Assembly: GCA_902542595.1 (NCBI GenBank)
Contig: CACBVE010000005.1
Location: 1-33,151 of the forward strand
Source: an uncultured Prochlorococcus sp.
GTDB lineage: Bacteria; Cyanobacteriota; Cyanobacteriia; PCC-6307; Cyanobiaceae
Length of the DNA: 33,151 bases
Direction of reading: 5' to 3'
Shown: piece by piece, positions 9,246 to 20,345 of the stretch
Position numbering within the stretch: position 1 is the stretch's first letter
Layout of the letters: each line of letters opens with the position of its first letter
Notes under the pieces: model-generated
Database searches by the model: none
What the model saw: the letters and a program-made list of their open reading frames with translations, nothing else
Told to the model about the DNA's origin: nothing
Translations under genes and position numbers: made by a program

Positions 9246-10547
9246 TTAAATACAACTTAATTGACTTGCAATAATTTTAACTTCATTTAGCGAATTTATT
9301 TCATGTTTCGATTTTTCAAAATCTCCATTATTCACCTCATGAGTAATAACTACAATTTCTGCTTTGTCCTCACTTGCATCAAGTTGAACAATTGATTCAA
9401 TTGATACATTATTCTTTCCAAAAATATCTCCAATCTTTCCTATGACGCCTGGACTATCAAGACAAATAATTCTAAGGTAATTTTTTTTGTTTATTTGTGA
9501 AGATTCTATGATATGACATGTTCTCCAGAAATCAAAAGATAACAATGGATCGACTGAATTATTTTTTTTTACTGCGGCGGCATGCAGATTTAATATATCT
9601 GATACTACAGATGCAGCAGTTGGGCCACTCCCTGCACCTGGACCATACAACATTATCTCTCCTAGAGGATCAGCCTCTATCAATAAGGCATTGTTAACTC
9701 CTTTAACTGTTGCCAATGGATGAGATTTTGGAATCAAAGAAGGGCCTACCCAAATATTCAAAGCAAGTGAATCATTACTATTTGTTTGTCCCCTTTCGGA
9801 GAGCGCTAAAAGTTTTATTTCAAATCCTAATTTATTGGCATATTCGATATCCTTGAGATTAATTTTACTAATACCCTCAGAATTTATCTCCTCTCTTTTG
9901 ATTTTCCCTCCAAATGCGAGTTCACTAAGGATTGAAATCTTATCAGCAGCATCATGCCCCTCAACATCTGCAGTTGGATCAAATTCTGCGTAACCAAGGC
10001 TTTGGGCCAATTTTAAAGTCTCCTTATAATCAGCTTTTTCATTTGCCATCTTTGAAAGAATAAAATTTGTTGTGCCATTTATTATCCCAACCATTTTATT
10101 TATACTGTTACTTTTTAATGATCTTTTTAAGGGTTCAATTATTGGAATCCCCCCGCAAACAGCGGCTTCTGACAATATATACACTCCTTCTTTAGATGCA
10201 GTTTTATATATTTCTTCTCCATATTTTGCAATGACAGCTTTATTTGCGGTAACAACAGATTTACCTAATTTTAATGATTGCAGAATAATATCTTTCGCCA
10301 AATCAACTCCACCCATTACTTCAACAATTACATCTATAGAGGGGTCATTAATTAATGTAAATGGATCATCAGTTAATAAATTATTGTCCAGCTCAATATC
10401 CCTTTTTTTATTAAGATCTTTAACTGCTATTTTTGCAATTTCTATTTCTTTTAGGATTGGATGTAAATCAACTTCAGAACTTAATATTTTATAAATCCCT
10501 GAACCTACAGTTCCAAAACCTACAATCCCAATTTTGCATTTTCTCAT
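9246..10547 (-). CDS. hom: Homoserine dehydrogenase
   Basis: N-terminal GIVGFGTVGSGIYKIL, VEVMGGVDLAKDII, GIINGTTNFILSKM, ADVEGHDAADKISIL, and a C-terminal ACT domain. Confidence 0.97.
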   Translation of the reverse strand: MRKCKIGIVGFGTVGSGIYKILSSEVDLHPILKEIEIAKIAVKDLNKKRDIELDNNLLTDDPFTLINDPSIDVIVEVMGGVDLAKDIILQSLKLGKSVVTANKAVIAKYGEEIYKTASKEGVYILSEAAVCGGIPIIEPLKRSLKSNSINKMVGIINGTTNFILSKMANEKADYKETLKLAQSLGYAEFDPTADVEGHDAADKISILSELAFGGKIKREEINSEGISKINLKDIEYANKLGFEIKLLALSERGQTNSNDSLALNIWVGPSLIPKSHPLATVKGVNNALLIEADPLGEIMLYGPGAGSGPTAASVVSDILNLHAAAVKKNNSVDPLLSFDFWRTCHIIESSQINKKNYLRIICLDSPGVIGKIGDIFGKNNVSIESIVQLDASEDKAEIVVITHEVNNGDFEKSKHEINSLNEVKIIASQLSCI

Positions 10548-10591
10548 TTTTTATTTCTTTTAACTTTGAGTTTAATTTTATAATATTAGGC

Positions 10592-11011
10592 CTACAAAAA
10601 TTCATTTGCTTGAGACTGCATTTTCAATAAAATGTTCAAAAAACCATTTGAACGTGAAGGGGTTAAGCTTGCTTTTAACCCAGTATCTTCTATGAATTTC
10701 TTATCTATTTCAACAACTTGATTTGGTGTTAACTCATTTAATCCACTTATTAAAAAGGCCAACAAACCCTTTGTTATGAGAGCATCAGAATATCCTTCCC
10801 AAAATAATTTACCGGCTTTAATAGTTGCCTTAACAAAAACTTCTGAAACGCACCCCTTAACTTTATTTTCTTCTACAAGAATTTCACTATCTGGCTCTTT
10901 CAATTTTTTGCCTAACCACAAAATATATTCATACTTTCTTTTTGGATCTTCTGATTTCTTCAACTTTTCTACTAATTTTGATAAATTATTGTATTTTTCC
11001 TGATTTTCCAT
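10592..11011 (-). CDS. sufE: SufE family Fe-S cluster assembly protein
   Basis: KYEYILWLGKKL...ENKVKGCVSEVFVKA, with the SufE active-site Cys context (V-x-GC), then SDALITKGLLAFLI. Confidence 0.93.
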   Translation of the reverse strand: MENQEKYNNLSKLVEKLKKSEDPKRKYEYILWLGKKLKEPDSEILVEENKVKGCVSEVFVKATIKAGKLFWEGYSDALITKGLLAFLISGLNELTPNQVVEIDKKFIEDTGLKASLTPSRSNGFLNILLKMQSQANEFL

Positions 11012-11048
11012 TTTAAAGCTATAAATTAATCATGTTAAGAGTCTTCTA

Positions 11049-11606
11049 TTATACAAATATTTCTTTTTCTGTGATGAAGCCAGATAAAGGAATATCCCAC
11101 TCAGCTCTGGTTAATGGAATCGTACTTACGCAATTAGAAGTTAATACTCCAATGCATGGAACATTTCCCCAATCATTATCTCTCCTTAATTTATCAAAAT
11201 AACCACCTCCATAACCTAATCTTGTTAAATTTTTATCAACCGAAAGACATGGTACAAATATCATGCTTATCTGCGAATGACTCAATGGAGAAGAGTTATT
11301 TGGACTTAGTATTCCCTCAGAATCTTTGGTAAGAGGTTTTTCGTCCCATGGATAAAAAAACAACTCTTTTTTATCTTTACATCTAGGTAAAGCTAAAGTG
11401 AATTTTTTCTTAAGACTTCTTATATCAACTTCATTTTTTAGAGGCCAATATATAGCTATATAACCAATATTTTTATATCCCTTAACAAATGAATCAATAT
11501 ATAATCTTACATTCTTTTCTACATTTTCTCTTTGATTAAGAGATATCCCATCTCTTAGTTTTCTAAACGTATCCCTCTCCAATTTCTTATTTTCAAAGAT
11601 CGTCAT
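11049..11606 (-). CDS. 5-formyltetrahydrofolate cyclo-ligase
   Basis: Motifs YWPLKNEVDIRSL, IFVPCLSVDKNLTRLGYGGGYFDKL. Confidence 0.93.
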   Translation of the reverse strand: MTIFENKKLERDTFRKLRDGISLNQRENVEKNVRLYIDSFVKGYKNIGYIAIYWPLKNEVDIRSLKKKFTLALPRCKDKKELFFYPWDEKPLTKDSEGILSPNNSSPLSHSQISMIFVPCLSVDKNLTRLGYGGGYFDKLRRDNDWGNVPCIGVLTSNCVSTIPLTRAEWDIPLSGFITEKEIFV

Positions 11607-11615
11607 TTTAAATTT

Positions 11616-12089
11616 TTAGTTAAAGCCTTCCTCATTTAGTTTCGTGAGTGCTATTGCCAATGCATCTGCTGAATCATCAGGTTTTGGAGGTTTGTTAAGA
11701 TCTAAGTTATACATAACAGCATCAAGAATATCTTTCTTAGATGCCTTCCCAGACCCAGCAATTGTTAATTTTATCTGAGCAGGTGAATACTCACTAACCT
11801 GAATTTTTTTAGAGGCCAGTACCATCATAATCACGCCTCTGGCTTGCACCACACTAATGGTAGTGCTTGACCTGTAAAAGAAAAATTTTTCTACAGCCGC
11901 TGCAGTTGGGCTCCAATGATTTATTAATTCAGTAAGATCTTGGAATATCTCATAAAGTCTATCTTCTTCTTTTTTATCTTTACCTGTCTCAATAACGCCG
12001 CAATCTAATAATATCTTTCTTTCATTCTCTATCTCAATTATTCCATAACCAACTCTAGCTAATCCAGGGTCAATCCCAATTATTCTCAC
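11616..12089 (-). CDS. ruvC: Holliday junction endodeoxyribonuclease RuvC
   Basis: [57 protein letters not shown]. Confidence 0.97.
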   Translation of the reverse strand: MRIIGIDPGLARVGYGIIEIENERKILLDCGVIETGKDKKEEDRLYEIFQDLTELINHWSPTAAAVEKFFFYRSSTTISVVQARGVIMMVLASKKIQVSEYSPAQIKLTIAGSGKASKKDILDAVMYNLDLNKPPKPDDSADALAIALTKLNEEGFN

Positions 12090-12094
12090 AGTTA

Positions 12095-13183
12095 TTAAGC
12101 TTCAGCAGACAATTGAAATTTTGCGAGATTTTCTTTTTCATCTAAATCAAATACTTTACAAAAAGCTTGAATAACTCTTTCACCTGAATCAACTTGTTCT
12201 AAGGGATCTTTTCTAAGTCTATGTCTTAAAGAACATGAAATAACCCTTGCTATATCATCTTCTTGGACTTCAGTTCTGCCCTCAAATGCTGCAATTGCCC
12301 TTGCTGATCGATTCGTAACAATATCTCCACGTAAACCATCCACATCTAGTTCTCCGCAGATTGCAGAAATATTCAATCTTAAGTCATCGTCCATTTGAAC
12401 AGAATTTAATATTTCTTGTGCTTTAATTACTTTTTGTTGAAGTTCATCCTGTTGTTTCTCAACACTCAATGAAAACGCATCAGGATTATCATCAAAAGAA
12501 GTTCTTTGATCAACTACTTGAACTCTTAGTTCAGCATCTCTAACAGTCTTAACTTCTACACTCATTCCAAACCTATCCAATAGTTGAGGCCTTAATTCAC
12601 CTTCTTCTGGATTTCCTGAACCAATAAGGACAAACCTCGCAGGATGTCGAACTGATACCCCCTCCCTTTCAACTGTATTCCATCCGGAAGCAGCAGAATC
12701 TAAAAGTACATCAACTAAATGATCATCAAGTAAATTCACTTCATCAACGTATAGTAAACCCCTATTAGCTTTTGCTAATAGACCTGGTTCAAATGCCTTG
12801 ACACCTTCGCTCAAAGCCTTCTCTATATCAATGGTTCCACAAAGCCTGTCTTCAGTAGCCCCCAAAGGCAAGTCAACCATAGGTACTTGTTTTTGAATAC
12901 TTTCTAGATTCTCTCCTTGAGTAATTTTCTCCAAAACTTCTTTACTTTGTAAATCAGGATCAACTAGTGAACTATTATATGGATCGTCTTTAACAACATC
13001 GATTGCAGGCAACAAATCAGCTAAGGCTCTGATTGTAGTAGACTTTCCAGTCCCTCTATCACCCATTATCATCACTCCTCCAATTCTTGGATCAATAACA
13101 TTTAACAAGAGAGCCAATTTCATTTCTTCTTGACCAATTACTGCTGTAAAAGGAAAAACTCTTCTTTTCTTTGTTGTAGGCAC
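12095..13183 (-). CDS. chlI: Magnesium chelatase ATPase subunit I
   Basis: [50 protein letters not shown], with Walker [21 protein letters not shown] and ChlI C-terminal helices. Confidence 0.98.
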   Translation of the reverse strand: MPTTKKRRVFPFTAVIGQEEMKLALLLNVIDPRIGGVMIMGDRGTGKSTTIRALADLLPAIDVVKDDPYNSSLVDPDLQSKEVLEKITQGENLESIQKQVPMVDLPLGATEDRLCGTIDIEKALSEGVKAFEPGLLAKANRGLLYVDEVNLLDDHLVDVLLDSAASGWNTVEREGVSVRHPARFVLIGSGNPEEGELRPQLLDRFGMSVEVKTVRDAELRVQVVDQRTSFDDNPDAFSLSVEKQQDELQQKVIKAQEILNSVQMDDDLRLNISAICGELDVDGLRGDIVTNRSARAIAAFEGRTEVQEDDIARVISCSLRHRLRKDPLEQVDSGERVIQAFCKVFDLDEKENLAKFQLSAEA

Positions 13184-13304
13184 AGTTTTAGTTTTCTTAA
13201 ATTTTCAAATAATCAATAGATGTTACTTCAGAAAATGTTTTTAGTAAATATCCCTATTAAATTAAAACTAAAGAAAAATAAAATCTAATTTAATTTGCAA
13301 AACA

Positions 13305-14054
13305 CTAATTTGTTTTCGAATTGTTCAAGAACCAATTAATTTGATGGATAATTCCTCTTAAAACATTTATTTCATGCATTGATGTATTTGCCCTTAAAAT
13401 ATAACTTTTAAATTTACTTATTTTAGGTCTAGAAGTATGTTTCAAAAGATACCCAACTCTCAAAAGCATTTCCTCTATCTCCATAAATGAATCATATATT
13501 TGTTTTGATGATGCGAGATTAAAAATTTCTAATTCTTTTTTAGAATTTCTTTTAGAGGACCTATTTAATTCATATAAAACTATTGAAACTGCATGAGATA
13601 AATTCAATGAAGGATTTGTCTTAGAAGTGGGAATATTAAAAGTCTTATTTGCTAGAAGCAATTCATTATTTGTTAAACCTCTGTCTTCTCTACCAAATAC
13701 AATCGCTAAATTATTAATCTTTTTAAAAGATAAAATCCAACTAAATATTTCTTCAGAAGATCCAAAAAATAAATTCTTGCTTACATCAATTCTTCCACAA
13801 GATGCTAGAACCAAATCGCAATCAGATAAAGCATCTTTTAGATTATCGAAGATTTTGCAATTATCAAGATATATTTGGCCTTTAACAGCCATTTTTTTTG
13901 CTTCTAAAGAAAATATATCGCATTTTGGAGAAACAATTCTTAATTCTTTGACTTCAAAGTTGGAGCATAATCTCGCAACACTCCCAACGTTTAAAGGACC
14001 ATTTGGTTCAACTAGTATTATGTATAATTTTGAAAAATTTTTCTCCAAATTCAC
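13305..14054 (-). CDS. RNA 2'-O-methyltransferase, SpoU/TrmJ-like
   Basis: SPOUT signature LVEPNGPLNVGSVARLCSNF, LAIVFGREDRGLTNNELLLA, NPSLNLSHAVSIVLYEL. Confidence 0.92.
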   Translation of the reverse strand: MNLEKNFSKLYIILVEPNGPLNVGSVARLCSNFEVKELRIVSPKCDIFSLEAKKMAVKGQIYLDNCKIFDNLKDALSDCDLVLASCGRIDVSKNLFFGSSEEIFSWILSFKKINNLAIVFGREDRGLTNNELLLANKTFNIPTSKTNPSLNLSHAVSIVLYELNRSSKRNSKKELEIFNLASSKQIYDSFMEIEEMLLRVGYLLKHTSRPKISKFKSYILRANTSMHEINVLRGIIHQINWFLNNSKTN

Positions 14055-14437
14055 TCGAGACTGTGTAAATATTTTAATAAATTAGACATATTCACAGGAT
14101 CAATTTCAAAACTAGGCATAGGTGGTGTGAGGCCGCCTGTAACCTGTTTGATTATCTCTTTGTCAGTCAAACGTTTTGTTATTGAGTGCAAGTCTGGTCC
14201 CACCAACCCTCTTGCTGTGATTCCATGACATCCGACACAATTTACCTTAAAAATAGAATCTCCTTCTTTAGCAGATCCACTAAGCTCAAGAGTATCAATA
14301 ATAAATTTATTATTTTCATGATAATTAAAGAAAAATATTGAGGAAGATATTATTAAAAAAATAAGAAAAATAAAAAATTTTTTCAATAATTCTCTTTTAA
14401 TGACTCTTTCTGCTGCAGATGATGAAGATGTTGACAC
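14051..14437 (-). CDS. cytM: Cytochrome c, cM-type
   Basis: N-terminal TM anchor, haem-binding CVGCHG, distal Met in PPMPSF. The location opposite petG is consistent with cytochrome cM. GTG start. Confidence 0.85.
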   Translation of the reverse strand: MSTSSSSAAERVIKRELLKKFFIFLIFLIISSSIFFFNYHENNKFIIDTLELSGSAKEGDSIFKVNCVGCHGITARGLVGPDLHSITKRLTDKEIIKQVTGGLTPPMPSFEIDPVNMSNLLKYLHSLE

Positions 14438-14492
14438 AAAAAATAGTCTCTATGTAACAATTGTGATTAAGAAATTAAAAAAAGGCAAACAA

Positions 14493-14612
14493 ATGATCGA
14501 GCCTCTTCTTTGTGGGATTGTTTTAGGGTTAGTTCCAATAACTCTTCTTGGATTGTTCGTAAGTGCATGGAATCAATACAGAAGGGGTTCAGGAATGTTG
14601 GACATTGATTAA
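14493..14612 (+). CDS. petG: Cytochrome b6f complex subunit PetG
   Basis: 39-aa product [39 protein letters not shown] from the ATG at 14493, inside ORF 14400..14612. Confidence 0.96.
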   Translation: MIEPLLCGIVLGLVPITLLGLFVSAWNQYRRGSGMLDID

Positions 14613-15188
14613 AAATGTTAATCTTGATTGCCCATAGTCCCTAATATCTATAGTTTCCCATAAAGTACCTTTTTTAATATTTAAGTTCGGAGAATGTTCA
14701 CAAATAACAAGTGAATCTTTTTTCAAGAAATTACAACTAAATATTTGATTTAAGACTAATTCATGGAAATTAACATTGTATGGAGGGTCAAGATAAACAA
14801 AATCAAATTTTAATTTGTTTAAATCAATAATTTTAGATGATAAGTTCCTCTTGTAATTTGGTTTTGTCCAATACAAAACGTCCTTACATATGACATCAAT
14901 GTCATTTTTTCTATTTTCTATATCTTGTAAAGAAAGTAGATTTTTTAAACAAATTTTTGAGTTATTTTTGTTTTTTTCAATAGCAATAATTTTTTTTGCT
15001 CCATGATTATATGCTTCACATGCTGTAGCTCCTGTTCCACTAAATAAATCTAACCAGTTACTATTTTCAACCTTATTCTTTAATATATTAAATATAGCCT
15101 CTCTCACTCTTAAAGTTGTAGGTCTGGTATTAATATCATTTGGACTTTGGAGTCTTTTGCCACCTATTAATTTCAAGTTTGTCTTCAT
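14589..15188 (-). CDS. rsmD: 16S rRNA (guanine-N2)-methyltransferase, RsmD family
   Basis: [46 protein letters not shown] catalytic motif. Confidence 0.94.
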   Translation of the reverse strand: MKTNLKLIGGKRLQSPNDINTRPTTLRVREAIFNILKNKVENSNWLDLFSGTGATACEAYNHGAKKIIAIEKNKNNSKICLKNLLSLQDIENRKNDIDVICKDVLYWTKPNYKRNLSSKIIDLNKLKFDFVYLDPPYNVNFHELVLNQIFSCNFLKKDSLVICEHSPNLNIKKGTLWETIDIRDYGQSRLTFLINVQHS

Positions 15189-15199
15189 CTGTATTTAGA

Positions 15200-15817
15200 T
15201 TACTGAATATTACTAAGCCATCTTCTCAAAAGTTTTTCTCCTGTTTTACCAGATTTTTCTGGATGAAATTGGCATGCCAATAAATTATTATTTTCGATTA
15301 TTGCAGTTAATTTTTCAGAACCATAATTTACTTGAGCTGCAATAATATTAAAGTCTTCTGGGATTGCATGATAGGAATGCACAAAATAGACCCAATTATT
15401 TAATTCATCTAGCTCAAGTAAGGTGTTGGTTTTTGTAGGTAAAAGTTGGCACCAACCCATATGGGGTATTCTCTGATTAACAATATTGGGAATTTTATGT
15501 ATTTTACCCTTAATAATTCCAAGTCCTTGAACTTTCCCTTCATCACTAGATTCAAAAAGGAGTTGTAAACCCAAACAAATTCCCAAAAAAGACTTTCCAC
15601 TATCGATCCAATTTTTCAAATCAGTTATCAAATCGGTGCTTTTTAGATTTATCATCGCAGGATCGAATGCACCAACCCCAGGAAGTATTAATGCCTTACA
15701 AGCCTTAGATTCATTAAAGTTTTTTATTAATATTGTTTCTTCTCCAAGACTTTCTAATGATTTTGTTACGGAATGAATATTACCCATCCCATAATCTATA
15801 AGTCCAATTTTGTGCAA
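15200..15817 (-). CDS. hisH: Imidazole glycerol phosphate synthase, glutamine amidotransferase subunit
   Basis: IGLIDYGMGNIHSVTKSLE, LPGVGAFDPAM, FLGICLGLQLLFESSDEG, FVHSYH, ACQFHPEKSG. Confidence 0.97.
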   Translation of the reverse strand: MHKIGLIDYGMGNIHSVTKSLESLGEETILIKNFNESKACKALILPGVGAFDPAMINLKSTDLITDLKNWIDSGKSFLGICLGLQLLFESSDEGKVQGLGIIKGKIHKIPNIVNQRIPHMGWCQLLPTKTNTLLELDELNNWVYFVHSYHAIPEDFNIIAAQVNYGSEKLTAIIENNNLLACQFHPEKSGKTGEKLLRRWLSNIQ

Positions 15818-15825
15818 AGTTTTTT

Positions 15826-16149
15826 TTATAAATGCTTAGTTAACGTGCTAGAAAGAGTTGCTTTTGGAACGGCTCCAACCACAGTATCAACTTTTTGACC
15901 TCCTTTAAAGATCATTAATGTTGGAATACTTCTTATTCCATATTGACTTGCAACATTTGGATTCTCATCTGTATTTAATTTAAAAACTTTAATTTTCCCT
16001 TCAAAGTCTTTTGAGATTTCTTCTACAACTGGTGCGACCATCCTACATGGACCACACCATGGTGCCCAAAAATCAACCAATACTGGTAGATCACTTTGAA
16101 GTACATCCTTGTCAAATGAAGAATCAGTTACGGCTGGAGCTGATGACAT
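15826..16149 (-). CDS. trxA: Thioredoxin
   Basis: [21 protein letters not shown] active site, [13 protein letters not shown]. Confidence 0.97.
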   Translation of the reverse strand: MSSAPAVTDSSFDKDVLQSDLPVLVDFWAPWCGPCRMVAPVVEEISKDFEGKIKVFKLNTDENPNVASQYGIRSIPTLMIFKGGQKVDTVVGAVPKATLSSTLTKHL

Positions 16150-16241
16150 AATTTAAGTATTCCTTTTTAAAAAATTTAGCAGGCAATTCTTTTAAGTGAT
16201 GATTTCATTACAGATAAAATAATATAAGTAACAAAAATATC

Positions 16242-16264
16242 AAAAAAAGCCCGATTAATCGGGC
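16242..16264 (-). terminator. Rho-independent terminator (3' end of Yfr1)
   Basis: GCCCGATTAATCGGGC is a perfect 16-nt palindrome (16249-16264), followed on the minus strand by TTTTTTT. Confidence 0.92.
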
Positions 16265-16297
16265 AATTTAGTGTGTGAGGAGTATGGGGTTGCCCCC
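16243..16297 (-). ncRNA. yfr1: Yfr1 cyanobacterial small RNA
   Basis: Reverse complement reads 5'-GGGGGCAACCCCAT-ACTCCTCACACAC-TAAATT-GCCCGATTAATCGGGC-TTTTTTT-3'. It has a 5' hairpin, the unpaired ACTCCTCACAC core and a terminator hairpin, and sits between guaB and trxA, the locus described for Yfr1. Ends are estimated. Confidence 0.93.
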
Positions 16298-16300
16298 ATT

Positions 16301-16310
16301 ATTTAATAAT
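16301..16310 (-). promoter_or_regulatory. Putative -10 element of the Yfr1 promoter
   Basis: The minus strand reads ATTATTAAAT just upstream of the inferred 5' end near 16297. No clear -35 was identified. Confidence 0.4.
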
Positions 16311-16380
16311 AACTCCAAATACGGAAAAAGTTCAATTTAATGGTTGATTAACTAATGTTTATGATTTTTGTTTAATGAAA

Positions 16381-17556
16381 CTATTTACCCATCCCAATCT
16401 GCTGAGCTTTTTGATAAACCTTACCCTCTGTTAAGAGTGATGGAGCAATAACAATTTCAACCTCTTGCATTTCTTTAATGTTTTTAGCACCAAGAGTACT
16501 CATTGATGTTCTGATAGCCCCTAATAAATTATGTGTACCGTCATCAAGCAAGGCAGGTCCTTTAATTATTCTCTCTAAGGATCCTGTAGACCCAACTTCA
16601 ATTCTTGTACCTCTTGGCAATATCGGACTTGGAGTAGCCATCCCCCAGTGAAAACCTTTACCAGGAGCATTTGAGGATTTAGCTATTGGAGAACCAATCA
16701 TTACAGCATCTGCACCACATGCTAAACATTTACAAATATCTCCACCCGTGACAATTCCTCCATCTCCGATAATAGGAATATAACGACCACTTTCTTTAAA
16801 ATAATCATCTCTGGCAGAACTACAATCTGCAATAGCAGTTGCTTGAGGGATACCAATTCCTAATACGCCCCTTGAAGTACATGCTGCTCCAGGGCCTATA
16901 CCAACCATTAATCCTGCAACTCCAGCCTGCATAAGAAGTTTAGCCACTCCATAGGTAACGCAATTACCAGCTATGACAGGTACTTTCAAAGATTGACAGA
17001 GATTTTTAATATTTAAGGTTTTCTGGCCATCCAAACCAAGATGCTCAGTTGATACGACTGTTCCTTGAAGAAAAAATAAATCAATCTTAGAATTGTTAAG
17101 TATTTTTTCAAATTTAATTGCAGCTTGAGGGGTACCACTAAAAGCAGCAATACCTCCTCTTTCTTTAACCTCATTTATTCTCTTTAAAATCAACTCCTCC
17201 TTAATGGGTTCACTGTAAATCTTTTGCATCAATGGAACAAATTCACTTTTTCCAACTGATACTATTTGATTTAATATTTTATCAGGATTCTCATAGCGTG
17301 TTTGTATGCCCTCCATGTTAATAACTCCTAGAGCACCTAAATTGGTAAGTTCTACAGCAGTATTAACATCAACAACGCTGTCCATAGCACTTGCTACAAT
17401 TGGGACTTCTCTTTTTAGATCGCCTATTAGCCAGGAAGGATCAGTCAAATCGTAGTCCAGCGTTCTTTTGCCAGGGACTAAAGCTATTTCGTCGATGCCA
17501 TAAGCCCTTCTGACTTTTCTATTTAAACCAAGTTCAATATTCAAGAGATTTTTCAT
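16381..17556 (-). CDS. GuaB-family IMP dehydrogenase-like protein
   Basis: VPIVASAMDSVVDVNTAVEL, GVGPGAACTSRGVLGIGIPQATAIAD-like catalytic Cys loop, YIPIIGDGGIVTGGDICKCLACGADAVMIGSP. CBS domains are absent. Confidence 0.92.
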   Translation of the reverse strand: MKNLLNIELGLNRKVRRAYGIDEIALVPGKRTLDYDLTDPSWLIGDLKREVPIVASAMDSVVDVNTAVELTNLGALGVINMEGIQTRYENPDKILNQIVSVGKSEFVPLMQKIYSEPIKEELILKRINEVKERGGIAAFSGTPQAAIKFEKILNNSKIDLFFLQGTVVSTEHLGLDGQKTLNIKNLCQSLKVPVIAGNCVTYGVAKLLMQAGVAGLMVGIGPGAACTSRGVLGIGIPQATAIADCSSARDDYFKESGRYIPIIGDGGIVTGGDICKCLACGADAVMIGSPIAKSSNAPGKGFHWGMATPSPILPRGTRIEVGSTGSLERIIKGPALLDDGTHNLLGAIRTSMSTLGAKNIKEMQEVEIVIAPSLLTEGKVYQKAQQIGMGK

Positions 17557-17723
17557 TTATTCTGATTAAATTAACAACTAAAGGGGTAATAAGCCAAGGT
17601 TTATTCAAAAACAAAAGGTTTTTTTTTAATTTGTGTGTAAATGTGAGTATTTGGAAATTAAATATATCTTTTTTTTTATTCATTATGACAATCAGCGATT
17701 ATTATTAAATAAAGGTTTTTTGT

Positions 17724-20315
17724 ATGTCTGATATTTTAGATTCCGGTAACTCTGAATCAAGCGAAGATAACGATCGAATTATTCAGACCGATTTAAGAAA
17801 TGAGATGTCTCGCTCATATCTAGAGTATGCAATGAGCGTTATAGTTGGCCGCGCTCTTCCAGATGCTAGGGATGGATTAAAGCCAGTACATAGAAGAATT
17901 CTTTATGCAATGTATGAGCTTGGTTTAACTAGCGGTAGACCTTACAGAAAATGTGCAAGGGTTGTTGGAGAGGTACTTGGTAAATATCACCCCCATGGTG
18001 ACACCGCTGTCTATGATGCTTTGGTGAGAATGGCTCAGGATTTTTCTATGAGGATGCCACTTATTGATGGCCATGGAAACTTTGGTTCCGTAGATAACGA
18101 CCCGCCTGCAGCAATGAGGTATACAGAATCTCGTCTAAAGTCACTTACAGATGAAAGTTTATTAGAGGATATTGAATCTGAAACTGTAGATTTCGCTGAT
18201 AACTTTGACGGTTCTCAACAAGAGCCAACAGTTTTACCTGCAAGAATTCCACAACTACTTTTAAATGGATCATCTGGAATAGCAGTAGGTATGGCCACAA
18301 ATATTCCACCCCATAACTTGGGAGAATTAATCAATGGTCTTAAATCAATAATTAAAAACCCATCGATTGGAGATAGAGAGCTTTTTGAAATAATTCAGGG
18401 TCCTGACTTTCCCACTGGTGGTCAAATCTTAGGGAGAGATGGTATTAGAGAAACTTTCAAAACAGGAAGAGGTTCAATAACGATGAGAGGCGTAGCAAAT
18501 ATTGAGCAAATTAAATCAACTGGAAGGGCAGAAAAAGATGCAGTAATAATTACAGAGCTCCCTTTTCAAACTAATAAAGCAGGCTTGATAGAAAGAATTG
18601 CAGACTTGGTTAATGAGAAAAAACTAGAGGGTATTTCTGATATTAGAGATGAAAGTGATCGAGATGGAATGAGAATTGTTATAGAACTAAAAAGAGATGC
18701 TTATCCACAAGTAGTTTTAAATAACTTATTCAAGTTAACACCTCTACAAAATAACTTTAGTGCGAATATTCTCGCATTAGTTAAAGGAGAACCCACAACC
18801 TTATCTCTTCGGAAAATGTTAGATGTATTTCTAGATTTTAGGGTAGAGACAATAAGGAGAAGAACAGGTTTTTTATTAAAAAAGGCAGAAGAAAGAGATC
18901 ATATCGTAAAGGGCCTTTTGTTAGCTTTAGAAGCTATGGATGAAATCATCAATCTAATAAGATCAGCAAAAGATACAACTTCTGCTAGAGAAAAATTAGA
19001 AACTGATCATGAGTTATCTTCTAAACAAGCAGAAGCAATTTTACAAATGCAGTTAAGAAGATTAACTGCCTTAGAAGCAGATAAAATCAAAGCCGAACAC
19101 GATGATCTAACACAAAAAATCAACAAATATAAGCAAATATTGGATAGCAAAGAAAGGATTTTTGAAATTATTCTTGAAGAACTTAATAAAATCGATGAAA
19201 GATTTTCTTCTCCAAGAAAAACTGAAATTCTTGATTTAGGTGGTGGGTTAGATGATATTGATCTTATAGCGAATGAGAGATCAGTAGTTTTATTAACTGA
19301 TGCAGGTTACTTAAAAAGAATGCCTGTTAATGAATTTGAATCTACCAGTCGTGGTTCAAGAGGTAAAGCTGGCACAAAGACCCAAGATGATGATGAAGTG
19401 AAATTATTTATCAGCTGTAATGATCATGATACTCTTTTGCTTTTCAGTGATAGAGGAGTAGCTTATGCTCTACCAGCATATAGAGTCCCCATGAGTAGCA
19501 GAACAGCAAAAGGTACTCCATCTGTTCAACTTCTTCCTATCCCAAGAGAAGAAAAGATAACTTCATTAGTTGCAGTTGATTCTTTTGAAAACGATTGTTA
19601 TTTATTAATGCTAACCAAAGCAGGTTTTATCAAAAGAACTTCTTTATCTGCTTTTTCTAAAATTCGCTCAAATGGTTTAATAGCAATTAATCTTGAAGAC
19701 GGCGATGCCTTAACCTGGGTCAGGTTATCAAAAGAAGGCGATAGTGTTTTGATTGGATCTAGAACTGGAATGGCTATCCACTTTAGATTAGATATAAACG
19801 AATTAAGGCCACTTGGCAGAACAGCGAGGGGGGTTAAATCAATGAACCTTAGAGATGGTGATAATTTAGTATCAATGGATGTTTTGACATCTGATTTGGT
19901 TGATGAATTGGCAAGAATTGAAGATAATGCCGAAGAAATTCATGAGAATCTTGAGGAAAACTCTTCAGATGGTCCCTGGGTGTTAATAGCCAGTGCATTC
20001 GGTCTAGGAAAGAGAGTACCCGTAACTCAGTTTCGATTACAAAAGAGAGCGGGGATGGGTTTAAGGGCGATAAAATTCAGACTTGAAAATGACGTATTAG
20101 TTTGTTTAAAGGTTCTTGGAGAGGGTGAAGAATTACTTTTTGTGACCGAAAAAGGCGTAATAGTTAGAACAAATGCAGATAAAATTTCTCAGCAATCTAG
20201 AGCTGCTACTGGAGTAAAATTACAAAGACTTGACGAAGGTGATCATTTATCAGAAGTAGTTTTAGTTCCTCGTGAACAAATAGAGGAAAAAGACAACCTA
20301 AGCACAGTGGAATGA
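17724..20315 (+). CDS. gyrA: DNA gyrase subunit A
   Basis: [38 protein letters not shown], catalytic Tyr in [11 protein letters not shown]-terminal beta-pinwheel repeats including a GyrA-box-like SRGSRGKAG. Confidence 0.97.
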   Translation: MSDILDSGNSESSEDNDRIIQTDLRNEMSRSYLEYAMSVIVGRALPDARDGLKPVHRRILYAMYELGLTSGRPYRKCARVVGEVLGKYHPHGDTAVYDALVRMAQDFSMRMPLIDGHGNFGSVDNDPPAAMRYTESRLKSLTDESLLEDIESETVDFADNFDGSQQEPTVLPARIPQLLLNGSSGIAVGMATNIPPHNLGELINGLKSIIKNPSIGDRELFEIIQGPDFPTGGQILGRDGIRETFKTGRGSITMRGVANIEQIKSTGRAEKDAVIITELPFQTNKAGLIERIADLVNEKKLEGISDIRDESDRDGMRIVIELKRDAYPQVVLNNLFKLTPLQNNFSANILALVKGEPTTLSLRKMLDVFLDFRVETIRRRTGFLLKKAEERDHIVKGLLLALEAMDEIINLIRSAKDTTSAREKLETDHELSSKQAEAILQMQLRRLTALEADKIKAEHDDLTQKINKYKQILDSKERIFEIILEELNKIDERFSSPRKTEILDLGGGLDDIDLIANERSVVLLTDAGYLKRMPVNEFESTSRGSRGKAGTKTQDDDEVKLFISCNDHDTLLLFSDRGVAYALPAYRVPMSSRTAKGTPSVQLLPIPREEKITSLVAVDSFENDCYLLMLTKAGFIKRTSLSAFSKIRSNGLIAINLEDGDALTWVRLSKEGDSVLIGSRTGMAIHFRLDINELRPLGRTARGVKSMNLRDGDNLVSMDVLTSDLVDELARIEDNAEEIHENLEENSSDGPWVLIASAFGLGKRVPVTQFRLQKRAGMGLRAIKFRLENDVLVCLKVLGEGEELLFVTEKGVIVRTNADKISQQSRAATGVKLQRLDEGDHLSEVVLVPREQIEEKDNLSTVE

Positions 20316-20345
20316 AATTAAAAAGAAAATATTTAATTAGATAAT

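Noticed and set aside
9222-9249. TTAAGAAA...TTTCTTAA inverted repeat at the end of hom
   Set aside because: 8-bp AT-rich stem with a 12-nt loop and no clear T tract; too weak to call a terminator.
10072-10494. 140-aa plus-strand ORF opposite hom
   Set aside because: Lies wholly antisense to a confident hom gene; the translation has no recognisable motif and reflects codon-bias shadowing.
13627-14085. 152-aa plus-strand ORF opposite the SpoU-type methyltransferase
   Set aside because: Antisense to a confident SPOUT methyltransferase gene; no family motif.
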